Origin: Enterobacteriaceae bacterium UBA5654
GTDB lineage: Bacteria; Pseudomonadota; Gammaproteobacteria; Enterobacterales; Enterobacteriaceae
DNA: 64,000 nucleotides
Assembly (NCBI GenBank): GCA_002421005.1
Contig: DIJC01000020.1
Span: forward strand, 62,001 to 126,000
Direction of reading: 5' to 3'
A program made the translations under genes and the position numbers. Position 1 is the stretch's first letter. Each line of letters starts with the position of its first letter. Shown one piece after another: positions 50,989-59,209 of this stretch. Under the pieces are notes generated by a model. It saw nothing but the letters and a program-made list of their open reading frames with translations. It had not been told where the DNA came from and did no database searches.

Positions 50989-52290
50989 TCACTCCCTGGT
51001 ATTAATTAAATCGTTAAGCCGCAGGCCGCAGTAATCCAGCACCAGTTCGCAGAACATGGCGTTCGCCCAGGAGAACCACGGACGGGTAAAGCGTGAGGGA
51101 TCGTCAGGATCGAAGGACTCATGCATCATCCCGGTATCGTTGTCGGTGGCGATCAGCATCTGGATCATGGCGAGTTTTTCCGCCGCATCGTCTGACGTCA
51201 GTCCCTGCACGGCCAGCGCAATCGGCCAGATATAGCCTTCTGGCGTATGCGGGCTGCCGACGCCCTGCGCGAAGTGCCCGGCGGTAAAAGAAGGATTGTC
51301 GGGGCTGAGAATGAAGCGCCGGGTATTCAGATAGCGCGGATCGTCTTTCGCCAGCGCGCCGAGCAGCGGCAGCGAGAGCAGGGAAGGGATATTGGCGTCA
51401 TCCATCAATAATGCATTCCCCTGCCCGTCGGTTTCATAGCAGTACATAGCACCGTATTTTTCATGCTCCGTGACGGCGAAGCGCTCAATGCCGGTGCGGA
51501 TGGTGTCTTTCAGCCAGACCGCCCGGAGCCGTAAATCTTCGTCATGCAACACCTCATGGGCGATCTCTTCCAGATAGCCGAGCACCACCACCGCAAAGAA
51601 ATTGGCAGGCACCAGATAGCCCCAGCGGCAGGCGTCATCGCTGGGGCGAAAGCCCGACCAGGTCATGCCGGTGTAGCTCACCGGTGCGCCTTTACCCTCG
51701 TGGGTCAGGGTATCGGTGGGCGCTGGTGGGTTGGGGCGCTGGAAACGATAAGGGGATTGTTCCTCATGGTGCAACTCCGTCTCCCACAGATCGAGGATCA
51801 GATTACTGGCCTGAACAAACGTCTCGTTAAAGTGGCGGGTAATGCCGGTCACTTTCCAGAAAAGCCAGGCCAGCTGGAGCGGATAGCAGAGCGAGTCAAT
51901 TTCATATTTACGCTCCCAAATTTGCGGCTGCATATCGGTGAGATCGCTCTGATGACCGGAGCCGTCCGGGTGACGGTTAAACGCGTTGGCATAGGGGTCA
52001 AGAGTAATAAAGTGCAGCTGCTGCTGGATCACCCCCGCGATCATCGCCTGTAATTCCTGATGCTGCTGGCAGAAAAGCAGATAGGGACGCATCTGACACG
52101 CCGAGTCCCGCAACCACATCGCCGGGATATCGCCGGTGATGGCAAACACGCCGTGCTCGCTGGTTTGCAGGGTGGTATCCAGAGTATTGGCCAGCGCGCG
52201 CTCCAGAATCGCGGCAATTTTCTCGTTGCCGGTCAGGCGTAAAATCTGTTCTTTACAGACATTGATAAATTCACGGTCTTGTATCTTCAT
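50989..52290 (-). CDS. GH125-family exo-alpha-mannosidase-like enzyme (DUF1237)
   Basis: A 433-residue (alpha/alpha)6-barrel protein of the GH125 (former DUF1237) family. Conserved pieces are GDIPAMWLRDSACQMRPY (residues 53-70) and a C-terminal MMHESFDPDDP plus FSWANAMFCELVLDY, where the family's catalytic carboxylates lie. Characterised members are exo-alpha-1,6-mannosidases. It is cytoplasmic (no signal peptide). The pairing with two arabinose-type glycosidases and a glycyl radical enzyme is unusual and suggests a mixed or glycoprotein-derived glycan, or an untested specificity. It lies 21 bp after the glycyl radical enzyme gene, with AAGGAA as ribosome-binding site. Confidence 0.85.
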   Translation of the reverse strand: MKIQDREFINVCKEQILRLTGNEKIAAILERALANTLDTTLQTSEHGVFAITGDIPAMWLRDSACQMRPYLLFCQQHQELQAMIAGVIQQQLHFITLDPYANAFNRHPDGSGHQSDLTDMQPQIWERKYEIDSLCYPLQLAWLFWKVTGITRHFNETFVQASNLILDLWETELHHEEQSPYRFQRPNPPAPTDTLTHEGKGAPVSYTGMTWSGFRPSDDACRWGYLVPANFFAVVVLGYLEEIAHEVLHDEDLRLRAVWLKDTIRTGIERFAVTEHEKYGAMYCYETDGQGNALLMDDANIPSLLSLPLLGALAKDDPRYLNTRRFILSPDNPSFTAGHFAQGVGSPHTPEGYIWPIALAVQGLTSDDAAEKLAMIQMLIATDNDTGMMHESFDPDDPSRFTRPWFSWANAMFCELVLDYCGLRLNDLINTRE

Positions 52291-52311
52291 TGATAAATAA
52301 TTCCTTAATAT

Positions 52312-54381
52312 TTAGATCACCAGTTCCATCCGCTGAATAACATGGTCCTGATAGACTTTATCCAGCTCGACAAAATAACCACTCCAGCCCCAGACGCGGA
52401 CTATCAGGTTGCGATAATTTTCCGGGTGTTTTTGCGCATTGATTAACGTCTCCCGATTAACGGCGTTAAGCTGAATCTGATGGCCGCCTGCCTCGATAAA
52501 CGACTTAACCATTAACGCGACTTTGGCAATGCTGTCTGCGGTGCGAAACAGAGTATCGTGAAGTTCCAGCGTCAGTGGCCCGCCGTTGATGGTGCGTTTT
52601 AAATCCGGTTTGGTGAAGGATTTAATAATCGAAACCGGCCCGGCGCATTTTGTGAAAAGGCCGGGGGAATAGTTACAGCCAATGCCTTCACCGCGATACC
52701 GGCCGTCGGGCGTTGCCGGAAGATCTGACGAGTGCCAGATATAATACATGGCTGACCCCGTACCTGAGCGGAATATACCGCCGCGTTCATTTTTCCGCCC
52801 CTGAAGTTCATCGGCAAAACAGTTTAATAAATCAACGGCGATGCTATCGACATAATCATCGTTCTGCCCCATTTTAGGCGTCAGATAACGTAATTGATTT
52901 GCCAAATCCTCATAACCGACAAAATCATTTTTTAAGGCCGCGAGCATCTCCTCTGCCGTAATAATTTGCTCATCAAAAATGAATTTTTTAATGGCGGCGA
53001 GAGAATCTGCCGCCGTGGATAATCCGGTGCCGTGCAGCCCGTAGTTATTATAGATACAGCCCAACGAAATATCCCTCGCCGTTTCCGTACAGCCCTCCAT
53101 CATCAGTGAAAAATAAGGGGCGGGAAACAGATACAGGTTTTTTATCTGCTGGCAAATCGTATCAATTCTGCTGGCGATGGTGCTTTTAACATGGGTGAAA
53201 AGCTCGGAATAGCTGGCGCAGGCGGCGAGTTTTTTACCGACCGTATCAAGAACCGCCTCAGCGAAAGAGAGTCCGTCAATGTTCGGGATATCCATTGCCC
53301 GACCCGGAATAATAAATTCCCAGCAGGCGGCAACAACATAATTATAAGCGTCTGCTTTGCTGTATCCCAACGCCATCAGGCCGGGGATAACCACATCATC
53401 ATTCGCATATTGCGGAAAGCCAAGACCCTGTTTGGTCAGGCGGGTCGCCAGAATATAAGTTTCAATTGGGGTTTTGCTGTGTACCCGAAGATTAATTTTC
53501 GGATCGATGACGTTTAAATTGAGGCTGGCTCTAAGGCACAACGCCGACAACAGATTATAGCTGTCCGTGCCGTCCGGGTTGAGTCCACCCAACATCAGCG
53601 TTTGACCGTTATCTCCCTGCTGGACGCCGGGATAAATATCCGCGTCGCGGTTAAAGGTCAGGAAAAACTCTTCCAGCAATTCCAGCGCCGATTCTTCATT
53701 CAGCGCCCCCGTTTGCAGATCGTGTTCCAGCCACGGATAGAGATATTGATCCAGACGGCCAATAGTATTATGCCAGTGCCCGCCGCACCACGCGGTAAAA
53801 TGCAAAATGCGAAACATCTGTAGAGCTTCAAGGAAATTTTCTGGCGGGTTGGCCGGAACGCGGGAGAGCGTGCGCGCCACCACCTTATTGCCCTGCAATT
53901 GCGCGGTTTGCCGGTAGCGCTCTGAAAGATCGAGAATGCTTTCCAGGATCTCAATTTGCAGCTGGGTATACCCGGCCTGCTCTGATTGATTGTGCTGCTG
54001 GAACTGCGCTTTCAGCACCTCAAGGCTGGCGATCTTAGGCCGCAGACCGGTGCGGATAAGCCGGGTGTAATCAAGACTTAAATTAGAGACTTCACCATGC
54101 ACGAAATGTGTGGCTTTTAATTCCGCCATCTCGCGCGCGGTTAACAGGGCCGGCACCGCAGGCACCGTGCGCGTAAAAGCAATACGCTCATTGGCAAACA
54201 CGACGGGCGTTTCTTTACTGAGCATATGGATCAGACGCAACGCCTCCCGCCGGGTATGACTCAGATTATCCCGGCTGAATGTCCCGGCTAACGCGTCATT
54301 GTCTTCGGGCTGCTGCCGCCAGGGGATCTGGATTTTATCAGTAATAAATTGCTGGCGTAGCAGCGCAATACGGTCATTCAT
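52312..54381 (-). CDS. Glycyl radical enzyme of unknown specificity
   Basis: A 689-residue glycyl radical enzyme, shorter than most (760-850). The radical-site loop near the C-terminus reads RVWGWSGYF, placing the radical on Gly665, with Trp where Tyr is usual after the glycine. The thiyl-radical cysteine is Cys353 in AACWEF, and Glu355 gives the Cys-x-Glu pattern of the dehydratase/lyase branch. Pyruvate formate-lyase has two adjacent cysteines, so that activity is excluded. NTIGRLDQYLYP (about 205-216) is a general family motif. Such enzymes cut C-O, C-C or C-N bonds and only work without oxygen. The activase gene overlaps it by 4 bp. Lying between sugar-import and glycosidase genes, it probably acts on a sugar, polyol or the aglycone released from the imported glycan. 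Confidence 0.9.
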   Translation of the reverse strand: MNDRIALLRQQFITDKIQIPWRQQPEDNDALAGTFSRDNLSHTRREALRLIHMLSKETPVVFANERIAFTRTVPAVPALLTAREMAELKATHFVHGEVSNLSLDYTRLIRTGLRPKIASLEVLKAQFQQHNQSEQAGYTQLQIEILESILDLSERYRQTAQLQGNKVVARTLSRVPANPPENFLEALQMFRILHFTAWCGGHWHNTIGRLDQYLYPWLEHDLQTGALNEESALELLEEFFLTFNRDADIYPGVQQGDNGQTLMLGGLNPDGTDSYNLLSALCLRASLNLNVIDPKINLRVHSKTPIETYILATRLTKQGLGFPQYANDDVVIPGLMALGYSKADAYNYVVAACWEFIIPGRAMDIPNIDGLSFAEAVLDTVGKKLAACASYSELFTHVKSTIASRIDTICQQIKNLYLFPAPYFSLMMEGCTETARDISLGCIYNNYGLHGTGLSTAADSLAAIKKFIFDEQIITAEEMLAALKNDFVGYEDLANQLRYLTPKMGQNDDYVDSIAVDLLNCFADELQGRKNERGGIFRSGTGSAMYYIWHSSDLPATPDGRYRGEGIGCNYSPGLFTKCAGPVSIIKSFTKPDLKRTINGGPLTLELHDTLFRTADSIAKVALMVKSFIEAGGHQIQLNAVNRETLINAQKHPENYRNLIVRVWGWSGYFVELDKVYQDHVIQRMELVI

Positions 54382-55211
54382 AATATTTCACTCCGTATGC
54401 CAAAATCGCGGAATATATTCACTGGCGCATGAATCGCTTTTTGCTCGTCAAAACCTGGCTGATACGCTCTGCCGATCTGTGCATATTTCGCACCAGCGGT
54501 CCGGTGATAGGGGAGAAGCTCGACCTTAATTAAGGATTTAGCCTGATGAATTAATTCGGCGGTTTGACGGAAATTATGTTCGTTATCGTTGACGCCCGGT
54601 ATGAGCGGGATTCGGATGGTAAAAGGTTTCTCGCTATTACAAAGGGTATGCAGATTGTGAAGTATTTTGTCATTACTATGACCGGTGTATTTTTTATGGC
54701 ATTCAGCATCGACTATTTTGATATCCAGCATCACATAGTCTATTTGCGCAATAATTCGGGTAAAGATTTCACTGTCACAATACCCTGAGGTTTCGATGGC
54801 CGTATGCATATCGGGAATGTGTTGCAGTACATCCAGTAAAAATGCGGGCTGCATGAGTGGTTCGCCGCCAGAAAAGGTCACGCCGCCGCCGTATTTCGCA
54901 TACCAGCCACTGTTAATGCGCAGTCTTTCGATCAGATCGGCGGAGCTGATTTCTTCACCTGACGTTTTGGCTAATGCCGGAAGGATCTTTGCGCAGCGGC
55001 AACAGCGGTTATTTTCCTGAATAAATTGCTGCAGATGGCAGTACCGGCATTCGGTTTGAGTAGCCATCACCTGCGGGTGCTTTTTCTGCCCTTCCGGGTT
55101 ATGGCACCAGCTGCATAGCAAGGGGCATCCTTTCAGAAAAACCGTTTGCCTGATGCCCGGCCCGTCAAAGACCGAGAACTCTTTGAGATCAAATATGATG
55201 CCTCGCTCCAT
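54378..55211 (-). CDS. Glycyl-radical-enzyme activating enzyme (radical SAM)
   Basis: A 277-residue radical S-adenosylmethionine enzyme that installs the glycyl radical on the downstream partner. The SAM cluster motif is Cys29-x3-Cys33-x2-Cys36 (GCPLLCSWC). An insert carries Cys55-x2-Cys58 and Cys70-Cys71-x-Cys73, enough for one extra iron-sulfur cluster. Most non-PFL activases have eight cysteines for two, so this insert is shortened. GGGVTFSGGEPL and ETSGYC follow as expected. A strong ribosome-binding site (GGGGAGGAT) precedes the ATG. Its end overlaps the enzyme gene (ATGA), so the two are made together. Confidence 0.92.
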   Translation of the reverse strand: MERGIIFDLKEFSVFDGPGIRQTVFLKGCPLLCSWCHNPEGQKKHPQVMATQTECRYCHLQQFIQENNRCCRCAKILPALAKTSGEEISSADLIERLRINSGWYAKYGGGVTFSGGEPLMQPAFLLDVLQHIPDMHTAIETSGYCDSEIFTRIIAQIDYVMLDIKIVDAECHKKYTGHSNDKILHNLHTLCNSEKPFTIRIPLIPGVNDNEHNFRQTAELIHQAKSLIKVELLPYHRTAGAKYAQIGRAYQPGFDEQKAIHAPVNIFRDFGIRSEIL

Positions 55212-55244
55212 TGCGATCCTCCCCGTATTCCGCCCGTTTCTACA

Positions 55245-55265
55245 CCTCCGGTCGGAAACCGGAGG
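55245..55265. repeat. Stem-loop between the transporter ATPase and activase genes
   Basis: CCTCCGGT (55245-55252), CGGAA, ACCGGAGG (55258-55265). On the transcribed strand no T run follows, so it is more likely an mRNA-stability or attenuation hairpin than a full terminator. It separates transport and GH127 genes from the radical-enzyme genes. Confidence 0.6.
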
Positions 55266-55277
55266 GCAGAGTGAAGA

Positions 55278-56420
55278 TCAGTGAGCGGTCGTCTCCATGT
55301 GTGCCGTGGCGTTAAGCAGGCGAGGGCAGGCCTGATCGCTGCTATCGAACAGATGACAACATTCAGCCGGTAAATGTAACCTTATTTCACTGTAATAAGC
55401 GTACTGGTGGTAGCCATTGAGTTTGGCGGTGAAATCGCCTTCAAAATAGAGGCAGGTGGCATCGCCGAGCTGCTCCACAAAATGGACGCTGCGAACGAGG
55501 CTGTTTGGCCCGTCCTCTTTCTGCAGAGAAATATGTTCCGGGCGGATGCCGACCGTCACATCCTCCGCGCAAGTCAGGCGCTCACCGTTGACGTTAACCG
55601 CCAGCGTTTCCCCGCCGGGAAGTTTGACCTCCACATGGTCGGCATGAACGCTGACCACCTTCGCGGGCAGGAAATTCATCCGCGGAGAGCCGATAAAGCT
55701 GGCGGTGAATTTATTGCGCGGGGACTCGTACAGCTCCAGCGGCGTGCCAATTTGCGCCACGCTGCCGTACTTGTTGACGCTTTCACCGCTGTTGAGCAGG
55801 ACGATTTTATCGGCCAGCGTCATGGCTTCAACCTGATCGTGGGTAACATACACCGTCGCCACATTTTCAAATTCGCGATGCAGGCGGCCAATTTCCAGCC
55901 GCATTTGTGCGCGCAGACCGGCATCCAGGTTTGATAACGGTTCATCAAACAAAAAGACGCCGGGTTTACGCACGATGGCGCGACCAATTGCCACGCGCTG
56001 GCGCTGACCGCCGGAGAGGGCGGCGGGCCTGCGCAGCAGGAGGTCTTCAAGCTGTAACGACTTTGCCGCTGCCGCGACGTATCGTTTGACCTCATCGGTC
56101 GGCATTTTCGCCATTTTCAGCGCGAATCCCATATTTTCCTCCACGGTCATATGGGGATAGAGCGCGTAGTTCTGGAAAACCATCGCGATGCCCCTTTCAG
56201 AAGAGGCCGTTTCGGTCATGCGCTTATCATCAATATAAAGCTCGCCTGCGGATATCTCTTCCAGACCGGCAATCATCCGTAGCAGCGTTGACTTACCGCA
56301 GCCGGAAGGACCGACAATCACGCAAAACTCGCCTTTATCGATCGTCAGGTTAATGTTGTTAACGACAATCTGTTTTGCCGAGTACGCTTTGTAGACGGAC
56401 TCTAGTCGTATCGTTGCCAT
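55278..56420 (-). CDS. MsmK/UgpC-type sugar ABC transporter ATPase
   Basis: A 380-residue ATPase of the MalK/UgpC/MsmK family. Walker A GPSGCGKST (about 38-46), signature LSGGQRQRV, Walker B LFDEPLSNLDA and VTHDQVEA are present. The C-terminal third (from about 240) is the TOBE/regulatory domain typical of carbohydrate importers. It should energise the two permeases of this operon. The gene begins 11 bp after the GH127 gene with AAGGGTG as ribosome-binding site. Some MsmK proteins serve several transporters; a dedicated role is inferred from the operon. Confidence 0.92.
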   Translation of the reverse strand: MATIRLESVYKAYSAKQIVVNNINLTIDKGEFCVIVGPSGCGKSTLLRMIAGLEEISAGELYIDDKRMTETASSERGIAMVFQNYALYPHMTVEENMGFALKMAKMPTDEVKRYVAAAAKSLQLEDLLLRRPAALSGGQRQRVAIGRAIVRKPGVFLFDEPLSNLDAGLRAQMRLEIGRLHREFENVATVYVTHDQVEAMTLADKIVLLNSGESVNKYGSVAQIGTPLELYESPRNKFTASFIGSPRMNFLPAKVVSVHADHVEVKLPGGETLAVNVNGERLTCAEDVTVGIRPEHISLQKEDGPNSLVRSVHFVEQLGDATCLYFEGDFTAKLNGYHQYAYYSEIRLHLPAECCHLFDSSDQACPRLLNATAHMETTAH

Positions 56421-56431
56421 GACTTCACCCT

Positions 56432-58306
56432 TTAATGTGCTTCAGCGGTTTTCTGGCGTCCATCGACCCACGGGAATTCAGCGATACGCAAACGCGCGCA
56501 GCCGTAGGGAACGAGCGTGGCAAGCGTAGGGCAGCACATCGCGTCGTAGGCCGGGCTGTTAGGCATCGGGGCCACCGAGTTATCCATCATCTTCCAGGTC
56601 GGCATCCGGCGGGCGCTGGCGCGAAGGGTGACGGGGGCATTTTCCAGCGCGAAGGGCTGATCACCGGAAGGGCAGCAGCTAATACTGCGCACGATTAACC
56701 CTTCGCCTGGCTGCACGTCCAGCGCGTAATCCCAGCAGTTGCGAGGGCGGATTTCCCAGTCGCCGCTCAGCGAACCGCCGGGGATGTTTTCCCAGATCTC
56801 GCCAGGCGTATGCACCATCAGCAGTGGGCCATAATAAACGCCGACAGCATTGCGCGGACGTCGTTCCAGACGTGGCTGCCGTTCAAAAGTGATGCTCAGC
56901 GTGTCGCCTTCCTGCCAGTGGCGGGTCAACGGCAGATAGCCCTTGCCGTCGCAGGTAATCTCTTCGCCGTTGAGGGTAAAGACCGTGTTTTCACTCCATT
57001 GCGGAATGCGCAGCCACAGGGTTTTTTCGCCTGCGGGGGCACAACGAATGTCCAGCCGCAGATCGGTATTGAACGGGTAGTCGGTTTGCAGGGAAATCTG
57101 CCAGTCGCCGGAAACCACTTCCGCAGGGCCGTAAACCATACAGGCCAGATCGTCGCTGCCTGCCTGCATAAACAGGCTGTTGCACAGTTTGGGCCAGCCC
57201 TGATGATAGTTGGCGGTGCAGCAACCAAAATTGGGTTCCAGGCCAAAAATATTGCAGTCGTCGCCGCTGTAGGTCCAGTTACGTTTGGCGATGCTTACTG
57301 CGATTTGATTCGGCTGCTGGTGATACTGATGCGCCATCATATCGGCGGTGATCCCGGCGGGCAGGGCGTTATACGCGATGCGTTCAAGGCGTTCAGCAAA
57401 CTGCGCATCGCCATAAATGCGCAGCAGGTTTTCCAGCGAGAACATGAGTTCGACGATGGCGCACAGCTCCACGCCCTGTTCCGGCGCGTTGCCCGCCAGC
57501 CATTCGTCCCCGGAGAACATCCCCTGCGGCTGACCGTGATAGTGATCCAGCTCGGCAAAGCAGCGGTGAATTTCTGCCAGACGCTCGCGCTGCTGGTGGA
57601 CGGCGTCATGCATCGCCGAATATTTCATGCCCATCGCCACGTTGACGACGTGGGTTAAGTGCGAGAAATAATTGACCGGGCCGGTCGGCAGGTGGTGAAT
57701 AATAAAGTCCGGCCAGTTGTCGCCCTGTTCGAGCAGTAATTTCGCCAGCGCCGGTAATTGTTCATCATCCGGCCGTTGTTTCCACGTCCACAAAACCGAC
57801 AGCACATTATCCGCCGCGCGCGCTTTGCCCCAGTCGCTGAGCGGGCGCGCAGGCAGATGCTGAAGCTGATAATGAAAATAGCGCTGCATAAAAGGCACCA
57901 CGCGAGGATCGTGAGTGGCATCGGCGTACTGCATTAATACTTTTAATGCCACCATGCGCGGCCACCAGTCGTTATTTTGCGTCGGGCCAAACTGACCGTC
58001 TGCGTCCTGGCTGGCGAGCATCCACTCGATCCATTTTTGCGCTTTCTTAATCAGCTTCTCGTCCTGCAGGCAGTACGCCAGCGGCACCAGCCCGTCCAGA
58101 TAGTAGGGGCCACGCTCCCAGTTTTCACCGCTGCCGCCGAGCCAGCCGCTGTTTGCGCCCACATCGGGCCAGATTTCTTCCAGTTGCCCGGACAAACCCT
58201 CGGCCTGTAACGTTAACTGCCGTTTAAGCCAGCCCGCAGGCGTAATCTGACCGGGGTTAATAAAGGATAATGTTTGCGGAATATAGGGTACGGTATTTAG
58301 CTTCAT
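56432..58306 (-). CDS. GH127-family beta-L-arabinofuranosidase, cytoplasmic
   Basis: A 624-residue enzyme of the GH127 (former DUF1680) family. The unusual cysteine-zinc active site is readable: Glu280-x-Cys282 (GVELCAIVEL) and Cys362-Cys363 (FGCCTANYH), with Cys362 the likely nucleophile by comparison with HypBA1 of Bifidobacterium. The N-terminal half shows GSGENWERGPYYLDGL. Characterised members release beta-L-arabinofuranose, notably from hydroxyproline-linked arabino-oligosaccharides of plant cell-wall glycoproteins. No signal peptide, so the substrate is imported. A GGAGAT ribosome-binding site precedes the ATG. It sits between permease and ATPase genes, indicating that transport and cleavage are one pathway. 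Confidence 0.9.
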   Translation of the reverse strand: MKLNTVPYIPQTLSFINPGQITPAGWLKRQLTLQAEGLSGQLEEIWPDVGANSGWLGGSGENWERGPYYLDGLVPLAYCLQDEKLIKKAQKWIEWMLASQDADGQFGPTQNNDWWPRMVALKVLMQYADATHDPRVVPFMQRYFHYQLQHLPARPLSDWGKARAADNVLSVLWTWKQRPDDEQLPALAKLLLEQGDNWPDFIIHHLPTGPVNYFSHLTHVVNVAMGMKYSAMHDAVHQQRERLAEIHRCFAELDHYHGQPQGMFSGDEWLAGNAPEQGVELCAIVELMFSLENLLRIYGDAQFAERLERIAYNALPAGITADMMAHQYHQQPNQIAVSIAKRNWTYSGDDCNIFGLEPNFGCCTANYHQGWPKLCNSLFMQAGSDDLACMVYGPAEVVSGDWQISLQTDYPFNTDLRLDIRCAPAGEKTLWLRIPQWSENTVFTLNGEEITCDGKGYLPLTRHWQEGDTLSITFERQPRLERRPRNAVGVYYGPLLMVHTPGEIWENIPGGSLSGDWEIRPRNCWDYALDVQPGEGLIVRSISCCPSGDQPFALENAPVTLRASARRMPTWKMMDNSVAPMPNSPAYDAMCCPTLATLVPYGCARLRIAEFPWVDGRQKTAEAH

Positions 58307-58337
58307 GTGAAATCTCCATGAATAAAATTTTATTTGC

Positions 58338-59207
58338 TTAACCTTTGGTCGCGCCGCTGGTTAATCCACTGACATAATGTTTTTGTAAAAACAGGAAAAT
58401 AATGATGCACGGCAGCATGGCAAACACGGTGCAGGCCTGTAATAGTCCCCAGTCAACCGAACCGTATTTACCCGCGCTGGTCATCAGCAACAGAATCGGC
58501 ATGGTGTAATTGTCGGAGTCGGTCATAAATATCAGCGCCACCAGAAACTCATTCCATGCGGCAATAAAGGTTGTGACGACCACGGTGACAATCCCTGGCG
58601 ACACCATGCGCGGCATCACACGGAAAAGAATTTTCACCGGTGAGCAGCCGTCGAGCTGCGCGGCTTCGTCAATTTCTTTGGGAATGCTGTCAAAGGTATT
58701 GCGCATCATAAAAATGCTAAACGGTAGCTGGAAGGTGATATAAACCAGCACCAGACCGAGGATATTATTTTGCAAACCCAGTTTGGTAATGATGATAAAT
58801 AATGGCGTCAGGATCGGCTGGGAGGGGATCATCATCGTGAGCAATATCAGCACAAAGAATACGTTTTTACCGCGAAAGTGAAAGCGGGAAAAACCGTATC
58901 CGGCTAACGTCGATAACAGCACGGTGCCGATGACCGTCAGAAAAGAAACTATTCCTGACAACATGATGGCCCGCGACATATTGTTATTAGACAGCAGCAG
59001 TTTACTAAAATTATCGAGAGTAAATACCGAGGGCCACCAGCGCGGCGGCATCAGTACCAACTCCGCCGCCGGTTTCATCGATGCCAGAAGTACGCAGAGA
59101 AGCGGATACAAAAAAACGATAACCATACCGGCGTTGACCGCATAGAATAAAATTTCCAGCAGCCGGTTTTTCTTCCTCTGGGTATGCAGGATCACTTCCG
59201 TATTCAT
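58338..59207 (-). CDS. Sugar ABC transporter permease, MalG type
   Basis: A 289-residue inner-membrane permease with six hydrophobic helices and the EAA loop typical of the carbohydrate uptake family 1 (EIDEAAQLDGCSPVKILFRVMP). It forms a heterodimer with the MalF-type partner encoded just before it; the spacing between the two is 2 bp. It follows the pattern of MsmG/AraQ-type permeases for arabino- or other oligosaccharides. GH127 follows after 31 bp. Confidence 0.9.
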   Translation of the reverse strand: MNTEVILHTQRKKNRLLEILFYAVNAGMVIVFLYPLLCVLLASMKPAAELVLMPPRWWPSVFTLDNFSKLLLSNNNMSRAIMLSGIVSFLTVIGTVLLSTLAGYGFSRFHFRGKNVFFVLILLTMMIPSQPILTPLFIIITKLGLQNNILGLVLVYITFQLPFSIFMMRNTFDSIPKEIDEAAQLDGCSPVKILFRVMPRMVSPGIVTVVVTTFIAAWNEFLVALIFMTDSDNYTMPILLLMTSAGKYGSVDWGLLQACTVFAMLPCIIIFLFLQKHYVSGLTSGATKG

Positions 59208-59209
59208 GA

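Noticed and set aside
52312..54381. Pyruvate formate-lyase or hydroxyproline dehydratase as the name of the radical enzyme
   Set aside because: Only one cysteine is at the thiyl site, so formate-lyase is excluded. Length and loop differ from HypD as known, so I left the substrate open.
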